From Haliclystus octoradiatus (Eukaryota > Cnidaria > Staurozoa > Stauromedusae > Haliclystidae), in assembly GCA_916610825.1 (NCBI GenBank), contig OU744452.1, forward strand, positions 14,054,110 through 14,118,109: a stretch of DNA of 64,000 bases, in the 5' to 3' direction. The number at the start of each line of letters is the position of its first letter. Positions within the stretch are counted from its first letter, which is position 1. This document shows, one piece after another, positions 1 to 27,900 of this stretch. The position numbers were made by a program, and so were the translations under genes. The notes beneath the pieces are model-generated. The model saw nothing but the letters and a program-made list of their open reading frames with translations, searched no databases and was not told the DNA's origin.

Positions 1-38
1 AAAGAATACACATTCTTTACTTAGAATGTGTATTCTTT
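1..38. repeat. Perfect hairpin, 16 bp arms
   Basis: AAAGAATACACATTCT (1-16) and its inverse (23-38), 6 bp loop. Seventeen bases of its right arm and flank (28-44) recur at 946-962. Confidence 0.85.
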
Positions 39-54
39 GACTCTTTCGCCATAT

Positions 55-556
<502 letters not shown>

Positions 557-672
557 GACGAGAGGGATTCGGTAAATTTATGTAAATTCATAAAGTTTAC
601 AACGAAAATCTTACCGTATTTAGAAAAACAGTTAAACTTCTTAAAGATTGTTCACACATTATTTCTTAATAC

Positions 673-856
673 AGTCGAACTTGCTTAATATCCCCCCTCT
701 GGTTCAGATGAAAAGCGGGACATTAAGCGAGGTGGGATATTAAGCAAGGTAGGATTATGAGAGTTTGTATGGAGAATGGAAAATAGAAATTAGATTTATG
801 TGGGGATATTAAGCAAGGTGGGATATTAAAAGAGGGGATATTAACCGAGTTTGAAT
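673..856. repeat. MITE with GATATTAAGC motifs
   Basis: Inverted ends (AGTCGAACTTGCTTAATATC / GATATTAACCGAGTTTGAAT). The motif GATATTAAGCAAGG or close variants recur inside. No coding. Confidence 0.6.
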
Positions 857-997
857 GTAACAACAACTGGCATCTATGCTTTTCAGTAACAGTATCTGTC
901 TGATGATAGAATAAAGCTTGAAACTTTAAGCTGCATTAAAATATCGTGTATTCTTTGACTCTACTATCTTATTAAAAATTATAGTAATAGTGTTTAC

Positions 998-15655
<14,658 letters not shown>

Positions 15656-16794
15656 CGTGATAGAATAGTTAAAATATCCAATAAAATATCAATCAAAACT
15701 GTAGCATATTTCCAATCCAAAAATCACACCTCATACTAGTATAGGTCCTTGATAATCGTCAACTACTTTCATGCCGGGTATATAATAGCCAGTTTCACAT
15801 CTTTGCATGATTTCAAGGCTCTGAAAATATATGAAATTAACTTGATTTACAGTTTTCGATAATATTGCATATTGATTTATATAATCGTGTGCCGGTATTT
15901 GAACTTGATTTCAAGTCCAAATCCAGAACAAATCCGACAACTCGAACAACATCAAAACCAAATTTTGACGAATCTCGAAGTCATAATAATATTTCTTCAG
16001 CATAAGAACAGTACTGAAGTTAATATAAACAATAGAATTCATCAATTTAATCCAATCAGCATACGCTAACACAGATTCTTTTGATACTTCCTTTCTGTAA
16101 GTCGGTTACTCCATTTCCACTCCGTCGCTATTATTACCCAGCATCCTTTGTATAAGTTTTCGGCACCTGGACCCATGCAGATGTGAATTACATTTCAAAT
16201 TGAAAATAAATAAAAAATTAAACAAATAAACAAAACAACGACACCTATATAACTTGCATCATAACAAGTTTGAAAAATTAGTTTATTTAAAATATTAACC
16301 GCTTATTAAAATACAGTTACAGAGTTTGACCATGGTCAACGATCTGGATATAATGAGCATTCCAAATCAATAAATATCAATTTTTGTTGTCCTCCAAAAT
16401 ACAGTAATCACCCAATTAAGGGTCAAACATAGCCAAAATTGACTGATTACAGGAATAACAATTATAATTAAGCATGAACACTTTTATATGACTGGGAATA
16501 ATTTGAAACTGGGGGGAAAATGATTGACTGTATCCATAGGAGTCATATAGATCTTCAGAACTTCTAAAATATTTGGCACAATATACCATAATTATGATTT
16601 TTAGATTTTAACTACAATTTTGAAGATAAAAATTCAACATTACTATATTTTGAAGAATATTTCGTAGTTATTATTTTGCTGACTGATATGTTCACCTGCC
16701 CAGACATACACAATATATATGTAAGGTAAGGTGTGTATTTATTACGCTGTTAGGCCTCGGCACCTCCCTTGCCCAAAAACTCTCACTGTTTTTC
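15656..16794. other. Upstream region of liprin-alpha
   Basis: No coding frame recognised. A perfect 14 bp palindrome made of two TTGACC/GGTCAA halves sits at 16326-16339; its role is unknown. Confidence 0.4.
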
Positions 16795-16969
16795 CTAGTG
16801 GTTAGTAGCTCCCTGCCATGTCTTCTTCAAAATTCCAAAGAATATTCCGATTGATTCAATGATTTGGCCACGTCTGATCCGCATTGTCAATTTATGATTA
16901 TTCAAAGTAAAGCAACGATTCTTCAATGATTCGAAGAGCACCGTGACGAGCATCGTGAACGAGGCTCCC
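16795..16969 (-). CDS. Candidate terminal exon of an unrecognised gene
   Basis: An AG acceptor after a T-rich stretch is followed by an open frame of about 57 residues ending in TAG. The peptide has balanced, protein-like composition (for example TMRIRRGQIIESIGIFFGIL and LKKTWQGATNH), unlike the biased junk frames nearby. Upstream exons would have to lie at higher coordinates on the minus strand, within or beyond the BCAT gene; I found none. It could be a retrocopy fragment, a repeat-derived frame or chance. I do not recognise the sequence. Confidence 0.25.
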
Positions 16970-17183
16970 CTGCTAAAAATATCTGTAATTGGGATATATA
17001 TTAAAAGTGTAAATAAATATGTAATAAATAAATCAATCAATGTGTAATAAATAAATATAATGATTATGTCTATGAATGTAGATATAAAAAGTATGTAGCG
17101 GCAGCAACAACCTAACGTTCTAAAAATGTTTTGGTCTGTGACGCAGGCTAGCAACAACCTGGATGTCATAGTAATTATGTCGT

Positions 17184-17197
17184 GGGGGGGGGGGGGT
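17184..17197. repeat. G homopolymer
   Basis: Run of 13-14 G on the plus strand in AT-rich surroundings. Confidence 0.9.
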
Positions 17198-18297
17198 TCA
17201 TATAGAAAAAAAATATTGAACCGAGGATATGAATCTGAGCTCGAACATTAAAATTTTCGTTGAAAATATATTTCACGCTGAAGTCAGTACAAACTACAAA
17301 ATGATGTATGGTATACTATGCATTTGGATTTTATAATGCGTTGTTTTTTAAACATTTCGCTCATCGATCAGTGTTACAATGATGGCCTACAAAAATTTGA
17401 TAGATCTAACAATTTACATTTGCATTTAAATATTATTAAAAGGAAGATGATAATGCTACATCTGCTGGAAGACTGTTCCACGGCTTTATAATACGGGAGG
17501 AGAAAAAGACTTAATTGTGTTTAACTTTTAGTTTGCCACCGCTATATTAAAATAAATCTATCCTACTACGACTCATTAAAATGAAACATACAGATTACAT
17601 AAGTATATATGTATATGTGCCCTTCGAAAAAATAAAATTGCCTACAGTGCTACTTATAATATTTGAAAAATGCTAATACGAATTGCCCTCTGCCACTGCA
17701 TGTGATCAAGATTTGCTTTGCCACTCGCGCTTTCGCAATTCAAGTTCAAGTACGAGTGCTATCGATCTGATTACTAAAACATATCGATGGGGTATGCGTT
17801 GCGCTATATGTTTCAATTATTGAATGGATTACATTTATAATGAATAAGGAAATATGGACAATTGAGCGTATTCATCTCTTTTTACGAGTCATAGGGTGTG
17901 GCAATTTATGATGAATGAGATATCATTGTTACAAAAGTATTAAGTATTTATGGAGCCAAAATCAAACTGCCGGTACAACTCAGATCATAGAATGATAGGA
18001 ATGTTCACAATGGGTGCATGCTCGATCTGGTTCCTTTATTTACACCACTGTCGAAATTTTCTAACAATTAAGGCCTATAATAATAAAACGTGACATATTG
18101 TGTACGGTGTCATTTATTTGTCTGTCAAATTGTAACATATTTTGATAATTATTTATATCATATCATATCAAAATCATATCAATACGCTGAGCTGAGTACT
18201 ATTTATCAGCGTACTATATATATTGTTCACGTCGATAACTTCTTATCTTCTGTATAGTATTGAGCTCAGTGAGGAATTCTGGGGAATATATGAATTG

Positions 18298-18327
18298 CCG
18301 TCTGATGATCGTTTAAACTCTGAGTCA
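18298..18327 (+). ncRNA. Hammerhead remnant lacking stem II
   Basis: CCGTCTGATGATCG, then AAACTCTGAGTC, which has the form of stem III (ACT/AGT) plus a cleavage C. Stem II and the G of GAAA are missing, so it is a fossil. Confidence 0.35.
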
Positions 18328-18827
18328 AGAAGAAGGATTTCCCCATTCCCTTTTGACACTATAATTATATGATATGTGACTGTATATGAGCTGATATATG
18401 GGACACTTTTACTTTCAGCTATGCTACTGAGACACATACAGTGCAGCTTAATGCACCAAACCTTGTGGTATAATCATATTCCATTTAGCGCAGTATCATA
18501 TTCTCTAAAGATATTTTACATAACAATAATTCTTTTATTTTCAAGATTTAATTGAAATCTGACCTAAATGGGGACATCTATAATTCTATATCCTGTGTGA
18601 CTTATAGTGTCTACAAGCATTGTTAAAAAATTTATCCGATAAGTATGTTGAATTGGGTGCGAAAACAGCATGAAAACAATGGGAAGAATTTTTTACGTTT
18701 TAAGTTACAAATATTCGAAGTCATGTCATTTTAATATTTGAAATGTTGAAGTATTCCTTTTGGATTTAATTGTAAAGTACAGTGCTCTATCAGTAAATGC
18801 AAAATGAGAAATCAGTGGACTCTTACC

Positions 18828-18837
18828 GTGACGTCAC
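18828..18837. promoter_or_regulatory. CRE-like palindrome upstream of BCAT
   Basis: A 10 bp perfect palindrome containing TGACGTCA, the full CRE/ATF site, lies 130 bp before the proposed BCAT start codon. The position suits a proximal promoter. BCAT genes in other animals respond to ATF4/CREB-type factors, but regulation here is inference. No TATA box was recognised. Confidence 0.35.
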
Positions 18838-18967
18838 TCTGGCCTCAACATCGTTCTACACGTGTGAGAGACAAATATGCCTTGAAAGCTGACGAAATAA
18901 CGAAATAATAGCTGCACGGATTACAAATCTTGGCGTTATAAAGACCTTGGATACACTGTGAACAACC

Positions 18968-21900
18968 ATGAATATTTACAGTCGTTATTTTTCAGTTATA
19001 CGTTGCTTTCCAGGGCTGTTTAATAAGGTAAATTTAGAGATTTGCAGCTATAAATTGCTGATTGCAAGCAATCTAAGACTTCGCTACTTCAGTCTCAAAA
19101 TAGTTTCTAGACTAGGCCTACTAACTGTAGACATGATATATACAGGGCCTGCTACTCTACTTCTACTTGACATAAAATCTTCAAAAAGGCCAACAAGTCC
19201 CAATCGTAGACAGAATTTATACCTTTATTGCCGTCTATACATGGATGCAACAGAGAGTAAACAAAGATAGGGATATTATGATATTTTTGCAAAGGTGAAA
19301 AACAGGCTAAACAGCTGGGAGCTAGCAGCAAAGCACAATTTTGACTGAAATCATAAGGCCATACAAATTTTTGCGTCTTTTATTTTGTTTCAATATTCAG
19401 CTTGTTCTTTTAGGATATTATTATATCGTATTTGGTAATAGGTCATTGCGAAAACAAGCTTGCAGATTATCAAACTTGACGAGGATGATGAGGATGATGA
19501 TATGAAAAGCTTAGCCCATCCTCTAAGCAGAGCTGTAAAATTAGGCTACTGCTAAAATTACTGTTACAGTTACTTTTCCCAAAGTGCAATCAATTGGCGG
19601 AAAGAAAAATTACTTGTTTCAAAGGTAATTACGATTACTAATTACTGACTCCAGTAGACCTACTTGAATTATTAAAGGGAGAGAGAGTAAAGCCCTGGTT
19701 CCCATATAGCCAATTTGCCTGCGACATAGCCTGCAACACTTCCTGCAACACTGCCTGCGATATTCATCTGGGTCACAGCCTTAGATATATATTTTTTTTC
19801 TATTGCTGATATTATAAGTCTTGCCAGCGTCATTTCAAAGTTGAACTCCCTCCAACTTTAAATTGACACCAGGGACTTTGTAAATGCCCTAGATTGATCT
19901 CATCCTATACACAGCAGATCAGTTTTTACAACAGATTTTATGGCAGATAGGCCTTAATTGTCAATGCGTTAGGGGAGAGCGGGGTGAAATGGAACGGGGG
20001 TGAATCGGAATACACAACTTCTAAAGACTCAAAAATTACAAAATTGCAGCAGAACATTGTTCTTATATAGTCTAAACATTGTGTAAAGTTTCATTTCGAT
20101 ACATAAAGTAAATAAAATATTATAAGCCTTTGAAAATTTGTACGAGCAATGCAAGTCATTCGCTTTTCACATCGCGTTTGATTTTATTTTCATTTCTTCA
20201 CGCATCAGGTGTTATTGCGAAGGACTGCATGAAATTAAATGTTGTTTTATTCATATTATATTGGTTAAATCTAATTAAAACCCATTTGAATGATTATCCT
20301 TACTCATATTCTCTCAATTATAACTGAAATTTGAATAATTATACTGGTACGGGAAAATGTTATCGTGTTTTACGGAGACGCATTTTTTCGAATGGAAAAT
20401 AATAATCTTATAAATTTATATTTGGAAGTAAGTTTCTTTATCTATCTAATTTATTATTGTTGATATCAATTTTTAAAGGCTCAATAGCTATGATATTCAA
20501 TTTATTTGAACAAATTCGATGAAATAATGGTAAATTTGTGATCATTCCGTTTCACCCCACATTTTCGCAAAATCGCGGTTTTGAAAAAATGTCATTCTCC
20601 CTTTAAACATTGTTTCAACTTTGATTTGACAATATTCAGGTATTTTGCATTATAAACTTCAGACAATTTCCTACAAATCGATACCAAAATTGTGAGTTTT
20701 GCGTGAGCCGTTTTGGAGCAATAATTTTTTTAAGAAAATTTGTTCCAATTCACCCTGCTCTCCCCTACCATGTGCCACAGCTACTAGCACTGCATTTCCC
20801 TCTTAACCATTCCATCCACCATCAGAAGATGGTACTTATTTGATGCTTCAGATAATATAGAGGTTTGAGTTGACGTTTGGGGATTTGAATCACGCTATTG
20901 TCAACAAGCTACATGATCAGAATTGAGGTTCTATTTCTCTGTCATCTGAGGTAGGCTAATCCTCCGTTTAATATATTTAGTAATATTTTAACAAATTTTA
21001 ATAATACAATTGTTATTTCTTAGCCGTGTAAATATGGGACGAAAAGACTTCTTACTGGCGGAGGATCGATTCATATCAAGGTAGGCCTACTGTTTTGCCT
21101 ACAATCACAATTAGCTGCTTTCAGGCCCAATATATAAGTTAGCCATTTAGATTTAATTCACAGTAGGCTAGAATCCAGTTACATTTTACCAAATTGATTT
21201 GATTTTGTACTTTGCTTGATCATATTTACTGTAGCCTAGAAAGATAAGTCTAGATACAGATCAAGTTGAATGTGCTTTTGACAGACTTCGCAAGTATAAT
21301 TAACACATGGAGTTGGATTCTCACAGAAATGGTTTGGAATGCGCTCTCCGAATTGCTTGCTTGTCCAACGTCATTGAAATCTAAAGATGTACTGTACGAA
21401 GGAGATTCCCTCTTCAAACACATCACAATAATCTTTACAGAATTTTAGCTAGTTTTCCCAGTTATGGGAAAGATTTAAAATCTGTTAAAATGTATTTCCA
21501 GGATTTTTGGAGTTTGCTTCATTTGATAGAGACTCATTTTCTACTACTGTAGTACATGATGTTCTTGTGTTTTTGTTTAGCCCAAGATTCGTTACTTCTC
21601 CAAAAATGCAGTCAAAGGGACGATTTTGTGTCTCACTCTTTTTCCACCACCAAGACCTCGTTTATTTTTCATAAGAGGATTTAGACCGGAAACAACACTT
21701 TAACATTTCATGATTTTGTAGAGAATAAAAAACTGCGAATCCAAATGACAATCTACTTTCAGAATGATCATTGCAACTTTCATCTTGAGATGTGGATACG
21801 TTTTTATCAATTTTTATCAAGTCTAACAAAAGAGATGCAAGTCTCTTAAGTCAAAAAAAGCAAACTTCAACTTTTTTCAAATGGCTACACCTCTTTACGG

Positions 21901-24900
21901 CCAAGCCTAGATTTATCGTTGCGGACTTTTTCTGTATATAATCAGTGGCGATGAAAAACACCTCTGTCTAGGAAAAGTTGTAAGGTCCCTGCGAAAAACA
22001 GTCCAGGAGTTCATGAACTGTTTTTCGCTAGGGGAGGTGCCAACTGCATTAACACTTAAAAGAAAAAAAAATGCAAATGAAAAGCTTTTGACTTAAGAGA
22101 CTTATATCTTTTTGCTGTTCCTCAAATCTAGATAAAATATATCTGTAAATATTCAGGTGAACGTTGAATCTATCCTTCTGAAAGCAGATTTTCATTTGGT
22201 TCAGCCGTTTATTTAAGACACAGAAATTCTAAATTTTCAATGTCTTTTCCGTTGAAAACCCTCTTGTGGGAAATAAACGGGTCCCTGGTGGCAGAAAGCT
22301 AAAACACAAGAACAACATGTAGGCCTACAATTATAACAAATTATAAAAAAATTATCTGTCTAAAAAAAGCAATCTCCCAATATCCGGGATATACACTTTA
22401 TGGATATATATTTCAATCATAATTATATGAAAATACAAATATGACTGGAGTCACCCCTTAAGCACAATGTGCTTGTTTATTTGGGGGACATTATTTGTTC
22501 ATTATTATTTATTACATACTTAGAGTCTGTAGCAGGTAATGTAAAATATTATAGTTATTTATTTAAGTATTTTTTACAAACAATAGAAATAATTCAAATA
22601 AGCTGAGTGATAGTGTGAGTATTTTATTTAGTGAAATATTGTAAAAAGGTTGAAGAAAAATATGGATAGGAAAATGAACAAAGTTGTTAACACGTAAGAG
22701 TTAAGAATCAGTGAAAAATGAAGGTCTGAGTGGAGTAAAAGAGAGAGATCTTGTTAACATTATCTTTAATAAATTCATTAGATTTAAAGGTCCATCTTTT
22801 AATATTTTACCATTTATATAATATAGCATGACGAAATGATGATTGAAAAAACAGCTTTACCAAAGAAAAAACCAGATTCAAATAACCTTGTCTTTGGTAA
22901 ACACATGTCTGATCATATGCTGACTATTGATTGGAATATAAAGACCGGCTGGGATAAACCAAAGATATCACAATACGGATCATTAGATTTAACACCTTCT
23001 GCATCTGTGTTTCATTACGGAGGAGAGGTATGCCTATGCGATCATTACTGTTTTGATAATAATAATTGTCTTCAGGGTCAGCATAGCCTGAACTTTTCCT
23101 TCTTATAGTCCTTTGTCTGCAAGTGGCGCTGAGTATTGCGTATCAAGTGTTTGTAGCCTACTGAATTCACATTAAATAAGTAGGCCTATTTACGTAGTGT
23201 GGTTTCCTGTCATTACTCAATTTTCATAATTTAAATTTCTGGTCAATTGTCACATATTTAATTAGCCAACCCATGGCCATTGTAGCCAATCACTTCATAC
23301 TACCAAAAAGTTGTAGTGGAAATATTTATCGGTATGCATTCTTCATTAGTCGTCGCATAAAGAAACAAAAGTAATAGTAGTAATAACAATGATACAATGA
23401 TATTAGGATAGCCTACTAGTAGGCTAATATTTATAGTAGTGTGTAGGGATGCACCTGAACGCATTCCTGCTGTTGCCGAAATACCGAAAATGCCGGTATG
23501 AGTGGCCGGAATTCGATTGAATTTCGGTTTGTTTCGGAAAAGTTTTTGTTTTGTTTGAAGTTTCTTATAAAGCATTTGATCACTAAAATAAGTTTAAATC
23601 GCTTACTTTGGAATATAGAAACTTTTTAAAAACAGATTGACCAAGTTCAATGTTCATATTTATGTTGAGCTCTTCTTTTAGTTCATGTTTAATCATACAA
23701 GGCAATCAATTTATCTCTTCTCAACTCCAGTAAAACTACTTTGTAAAATAAATCAATTGAATTACGAATGTTAAAGTACAATATTTTTGTTTATTTAGAA
23801 TAATAAACAAGCAATTTAATTAAACCACCGATGTTGCTTATTTGGATCATTTAATGCAATTTTATTGGAAAACTCCATAGTGTAGGCTATGTTAACATCG
23901 TTTAAAGTCCATGTTTTTATCCGAAGGAAACATAATTTTCTCTGACATCTAAAACACTTGTTTTGCTGTTGTTAACATTTTTCAATGATGTTTCTCTGTT
24001 TTGGCTGAGCTTGACTCTCATGCCTGACAATTTGCTAAACGTTAAGATTAATTAAACACAGTCACAATTGTTTATTGATCTATGCTTTACTTTATCTCTT
24101 TATCATTTAAAATGTTTTCTTGATTGACTTTTTCAGATTTATGAAGGTTTGAAAGCATATAAAGGAGAAGATGGAAAAGTTAGGTTATTCAGACCTGACA
24201 AGAATGTAGAACGATTTCTTCGTTCAGCAAAGAGAATGTGTCTACCTGTGAGTAACTACATATAGTTGTATAGGCCTAACTGTTTGCTAAGTCATATTGA
24301 TCTGCTTTCTGACCTATGAACAATATTAGTCATTCTAGTATAATACTCCATTATCACAATAATGTGATGTCCTGCACCTAATGATATTATAAAATGAGAG
24401 TCAAAAATGAAACATGCTAGATTTCCACAACTTCAAGTTTCACACCAGAAGGTGATCATCAGGATATTTATTTCAACTATCTGATATGATATTGAACCTA
24501 ATAATAATGATATTATACAGATTCAATTTGGATTATACAGACTGTAAATATTAGCTTATATAGCAATGCTATGATTCAAATGTACAGTATCTAATAAATA
24601 TTTGAATACCTTGAATTTGTATATCAGTGCGATACAGGGAGAACTCCAGAATTTAAATGCAAAAATCTCAAAATAATTTGCTCCAGCTGCGACTCTTGAT
24701 TTTATAAAACTTTTCTTGTAACTGGCTACCGCAACTCTTGTCAATAGTAGGCCTACCATATACAATCCCCGTACCTGCTCCATATTTCTTAATCCCATGT
24801 TCAATTGAAGGGCTACTGTATGGCAGACATGTTTGGGTTCTCTGATACCAACACATTGGATGTTGGAAGACACAAGAAAGAATCAGAAAGGCTTGTAAGC

Positions 24901-27900
24901 TTTTGAAAAGCTTCTCGGCCTTCAAATGTCCCCCAACATTTCAAGTGTTGGTATCAGACAACCCAAACACAGAGCTGATTGCAGTAACCCTTTTGTGAAA
25001 TAAAATATGTTTTTACTATTTTCGAACAAATTTAGGAACTTTGAAATTGATTAAATCAATTTTCTTTCTTCGAATCACAGATCAAAATGTCTACCTTCGA
25101 ACCATTTTCGATTCTTTCGAACGCAATGATATTGATTGTCTCGTTTCTCATTTTTGCTGTTTTTCAAGCTTTTGTCCATTTTTTAGGGCTTTGGTTTTGT
25201 TTCGAATTAGCCACTATGAACAAACAAGATGACACAAAAAAGAAGAATGATTTGATTTCTAATATTTTGAAATATCCATCATCAACGATGTTAACATAAT
25301 TCAATTGTTTATTTAAGATCATTTCGAAATTTTATGTGTTTTAAAAAGTGTTTAAAGAAACATGATGTCCAAGCTATTGTGGCTCGCATGATCCTAACCC
25401 GAGAATTTGCCAATCAAATCACTAGAACAGCATTTGAACATTTCTTAAATTATCCAAAATTTCAGGCTTACATTTAGCGCCGCACCTAAATAAGTGTGAA
25501 TCTGCACCAAATGTAATGTTTTGCGCACCTAAATAACTTAATGCCCTACGGCTCCGTTCCAAGAGGCTTTTATTCACATAAAACAGTGGATTATATTTAC
25601 AAGATATGTAATAATTTTGTGTCTTTGGATTTATCATAAAATTCGTGAAAACAAAATCATAATACAAAGAAAATCAAATTAGGTGCGGTAGTAGGCCCTA
25701 CTGGTTTTTGGTGCGGCAATAATTTATTCTCAAAATTTAAGTACAGTAATTGATTTTATGATACACAAAGTTGCCACCTATTGACCATATTTTGAATTGC
25801 TCTGGTTCATTTGTTTCTTCCAGGAATTTGACACAGATGACTTATTACATAGTATTTACAAGATTGTGGAATTTGATAAAGATTGGATACCAGATTCAAG
25901 AGAGTGTTCTTTGTATGTCCGACCCTCGTTAGTTAGTACAGAGGTACGCTAACATTTCAGGATATAATATTTAGTGAAATTTAATGACATTTAGTGACAT
26001 TTAATGTAATATTTATATCTAATATAATATAAATTACGACATTTATCTGCTAAGCCCTGCTAACCCATGAACCTTATTAATTAATTAAATATTCAGGTCA
26101 TAGCACGCATATCTTTCATATCTATAATCATGAACACCTCATAAAGCGTTCATGAAGATTAAATGACCTGTTTTTATGAAATTTTTACATGAACATTTCA
26201 TGAACCTTCCATACAGGATGTTACAAAGTTTCTAGCCTTCCAGGATTCTGGATGAAAAACAGCAAACCTGCCAAAGATTCTTAGCCTACGGTGTTTCACA
26301 TTCTAATTTCAGACCGTAAAACGATCAACCTTCCATTAAAGTTAGGTCATATAGTGTCCATGAACTGTTTCCGCAGGGACATGCTTTTGGTTACCCAAAA
26401 GTCAAACGTTATGTACCCCTTTTTGTTTTCTCATCCAATTTACCGATTATGTAAAGCAACTGGATGTTAAGCCATTTATGCGAAATCTAGTTTGCTTGTG
26501 AGTTGCAACACCTTTTCCTTGTCCCATTATTCATTCCATGACATCCAATTTGAATTAAAAAAGCAAAGATAGCGTATTTAACTAGAAGTTACTTATTGTT
26601 CCCAAATAACATTTTCATGTTTTTTATTGATCTGTTAGCCGTCACTTGGTGTCCGTACACCCCATAATGCAAAGCTGTTTGTTATCACATGTCCGGTTGG
26701 TCCTTATTTTCAATCTGGATTATTTAGTCCTGTCTCACTATTGGCTGATCCACAGTTTATCAGATCATGGCCTGGTGGTGTTGGGGATATTAAAGCAGGG
26801 GGGTAAGAGATCTAAGTCAGATGACATCTGAACTACTTGAGGAAACATTTACTTGCCATTAGTCTGATGCAGACATAGCACCCTAGCAGGCAGAAAGGTC
26901 ACAACCCTCTTTCATAGATACCTTACCCTTCGCCGGGAAAGAAAATTTTACTATGAAGGAATTCTTTGATACTTTTTCTAGCATTTTCGCAAATATTCTC
27001 TATAAAAACCCCTGGTCTGGGAAGTTTGCCCCTTTGTCAGTGAAATCCTTGTACCATCCATGTCCCAGGTAAAATTTCAATGCCCTTCATGCTCGTCAAC
27101 TGAGGAAACAGTCATTAACACAAGTTTAATAAGCTAATACGTAATAATTTTTTCCTAGCATGAAAACAAGAATTAGCAGAGAAAAACAATGGAGGAGTTT
27201 GGTTATATCTAAACATTAAGCTGTTACGTGTAAGCCACATTTGGAATTAAAGGGAAACAACCTTCTGTCCGTTGATCTATGATAGAGTGATATTTCCCGC
27301 TGTGGGATGTGAACAGTAACTCTTCTTTGACTCCTACATTGTCTACATGTTAGTTAATTTGTTTATTTTTTTAGAAATTATGGTTCAACAGTGTATGTTC
27401 AGAATCAAGCTGAATCAAAGGGGTGCTCACAAGTTCTTTGGCTCTTTGAAGATGAAGTATGTGGTTTTCTACTAATATTTCATATTTGCTTTTCCTATCT
27501 ATATTACAGGGTATTGTAGATCTGACCAATAAATCAGATTGGACTTGTTTTGTGGAAAAATATTTTTGTTGGATAATTATCAATAGGCATGAGAGAGCAG
27601 TGATATTCCAATCATAGAGATTTTTGTCAACCAATTCTATTTTAAATAAAATTTTATCAGGCTACTGCATAATTTCTGAGTATTCTTTCATTAATCTTCG
27701 TTTCCTCAAATCAGGTTTCTTGTAAGTTTTTAAATTCTTGAATCTGTTTCTTTTATTGTTGTGGATTTTGGACTATTTGGCCAGTGTTGAAGGTTTGAGT
27801 ATGCCTTTTTTACATCATCACAGCCACGTGTATTCTTTGTTTTATTAGCAGTTGTACTTTGGCGTGGCTTTTTACATTTGCTCCACAGAAAAGCTGACCT

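Larger units (their letters stand above)
16970..18827. other. Spacer upstream of BCAT
   Basis: Holds the G run and a hammerhead remnant (both listed). No gene recognised on either strand. Confidence 0.5.

Noticed and set aside
23445..23575. hAT-type transposon end (AGGGATGCACC)
   Set aside because: One end only; no inverse partner or transposase found nearby.
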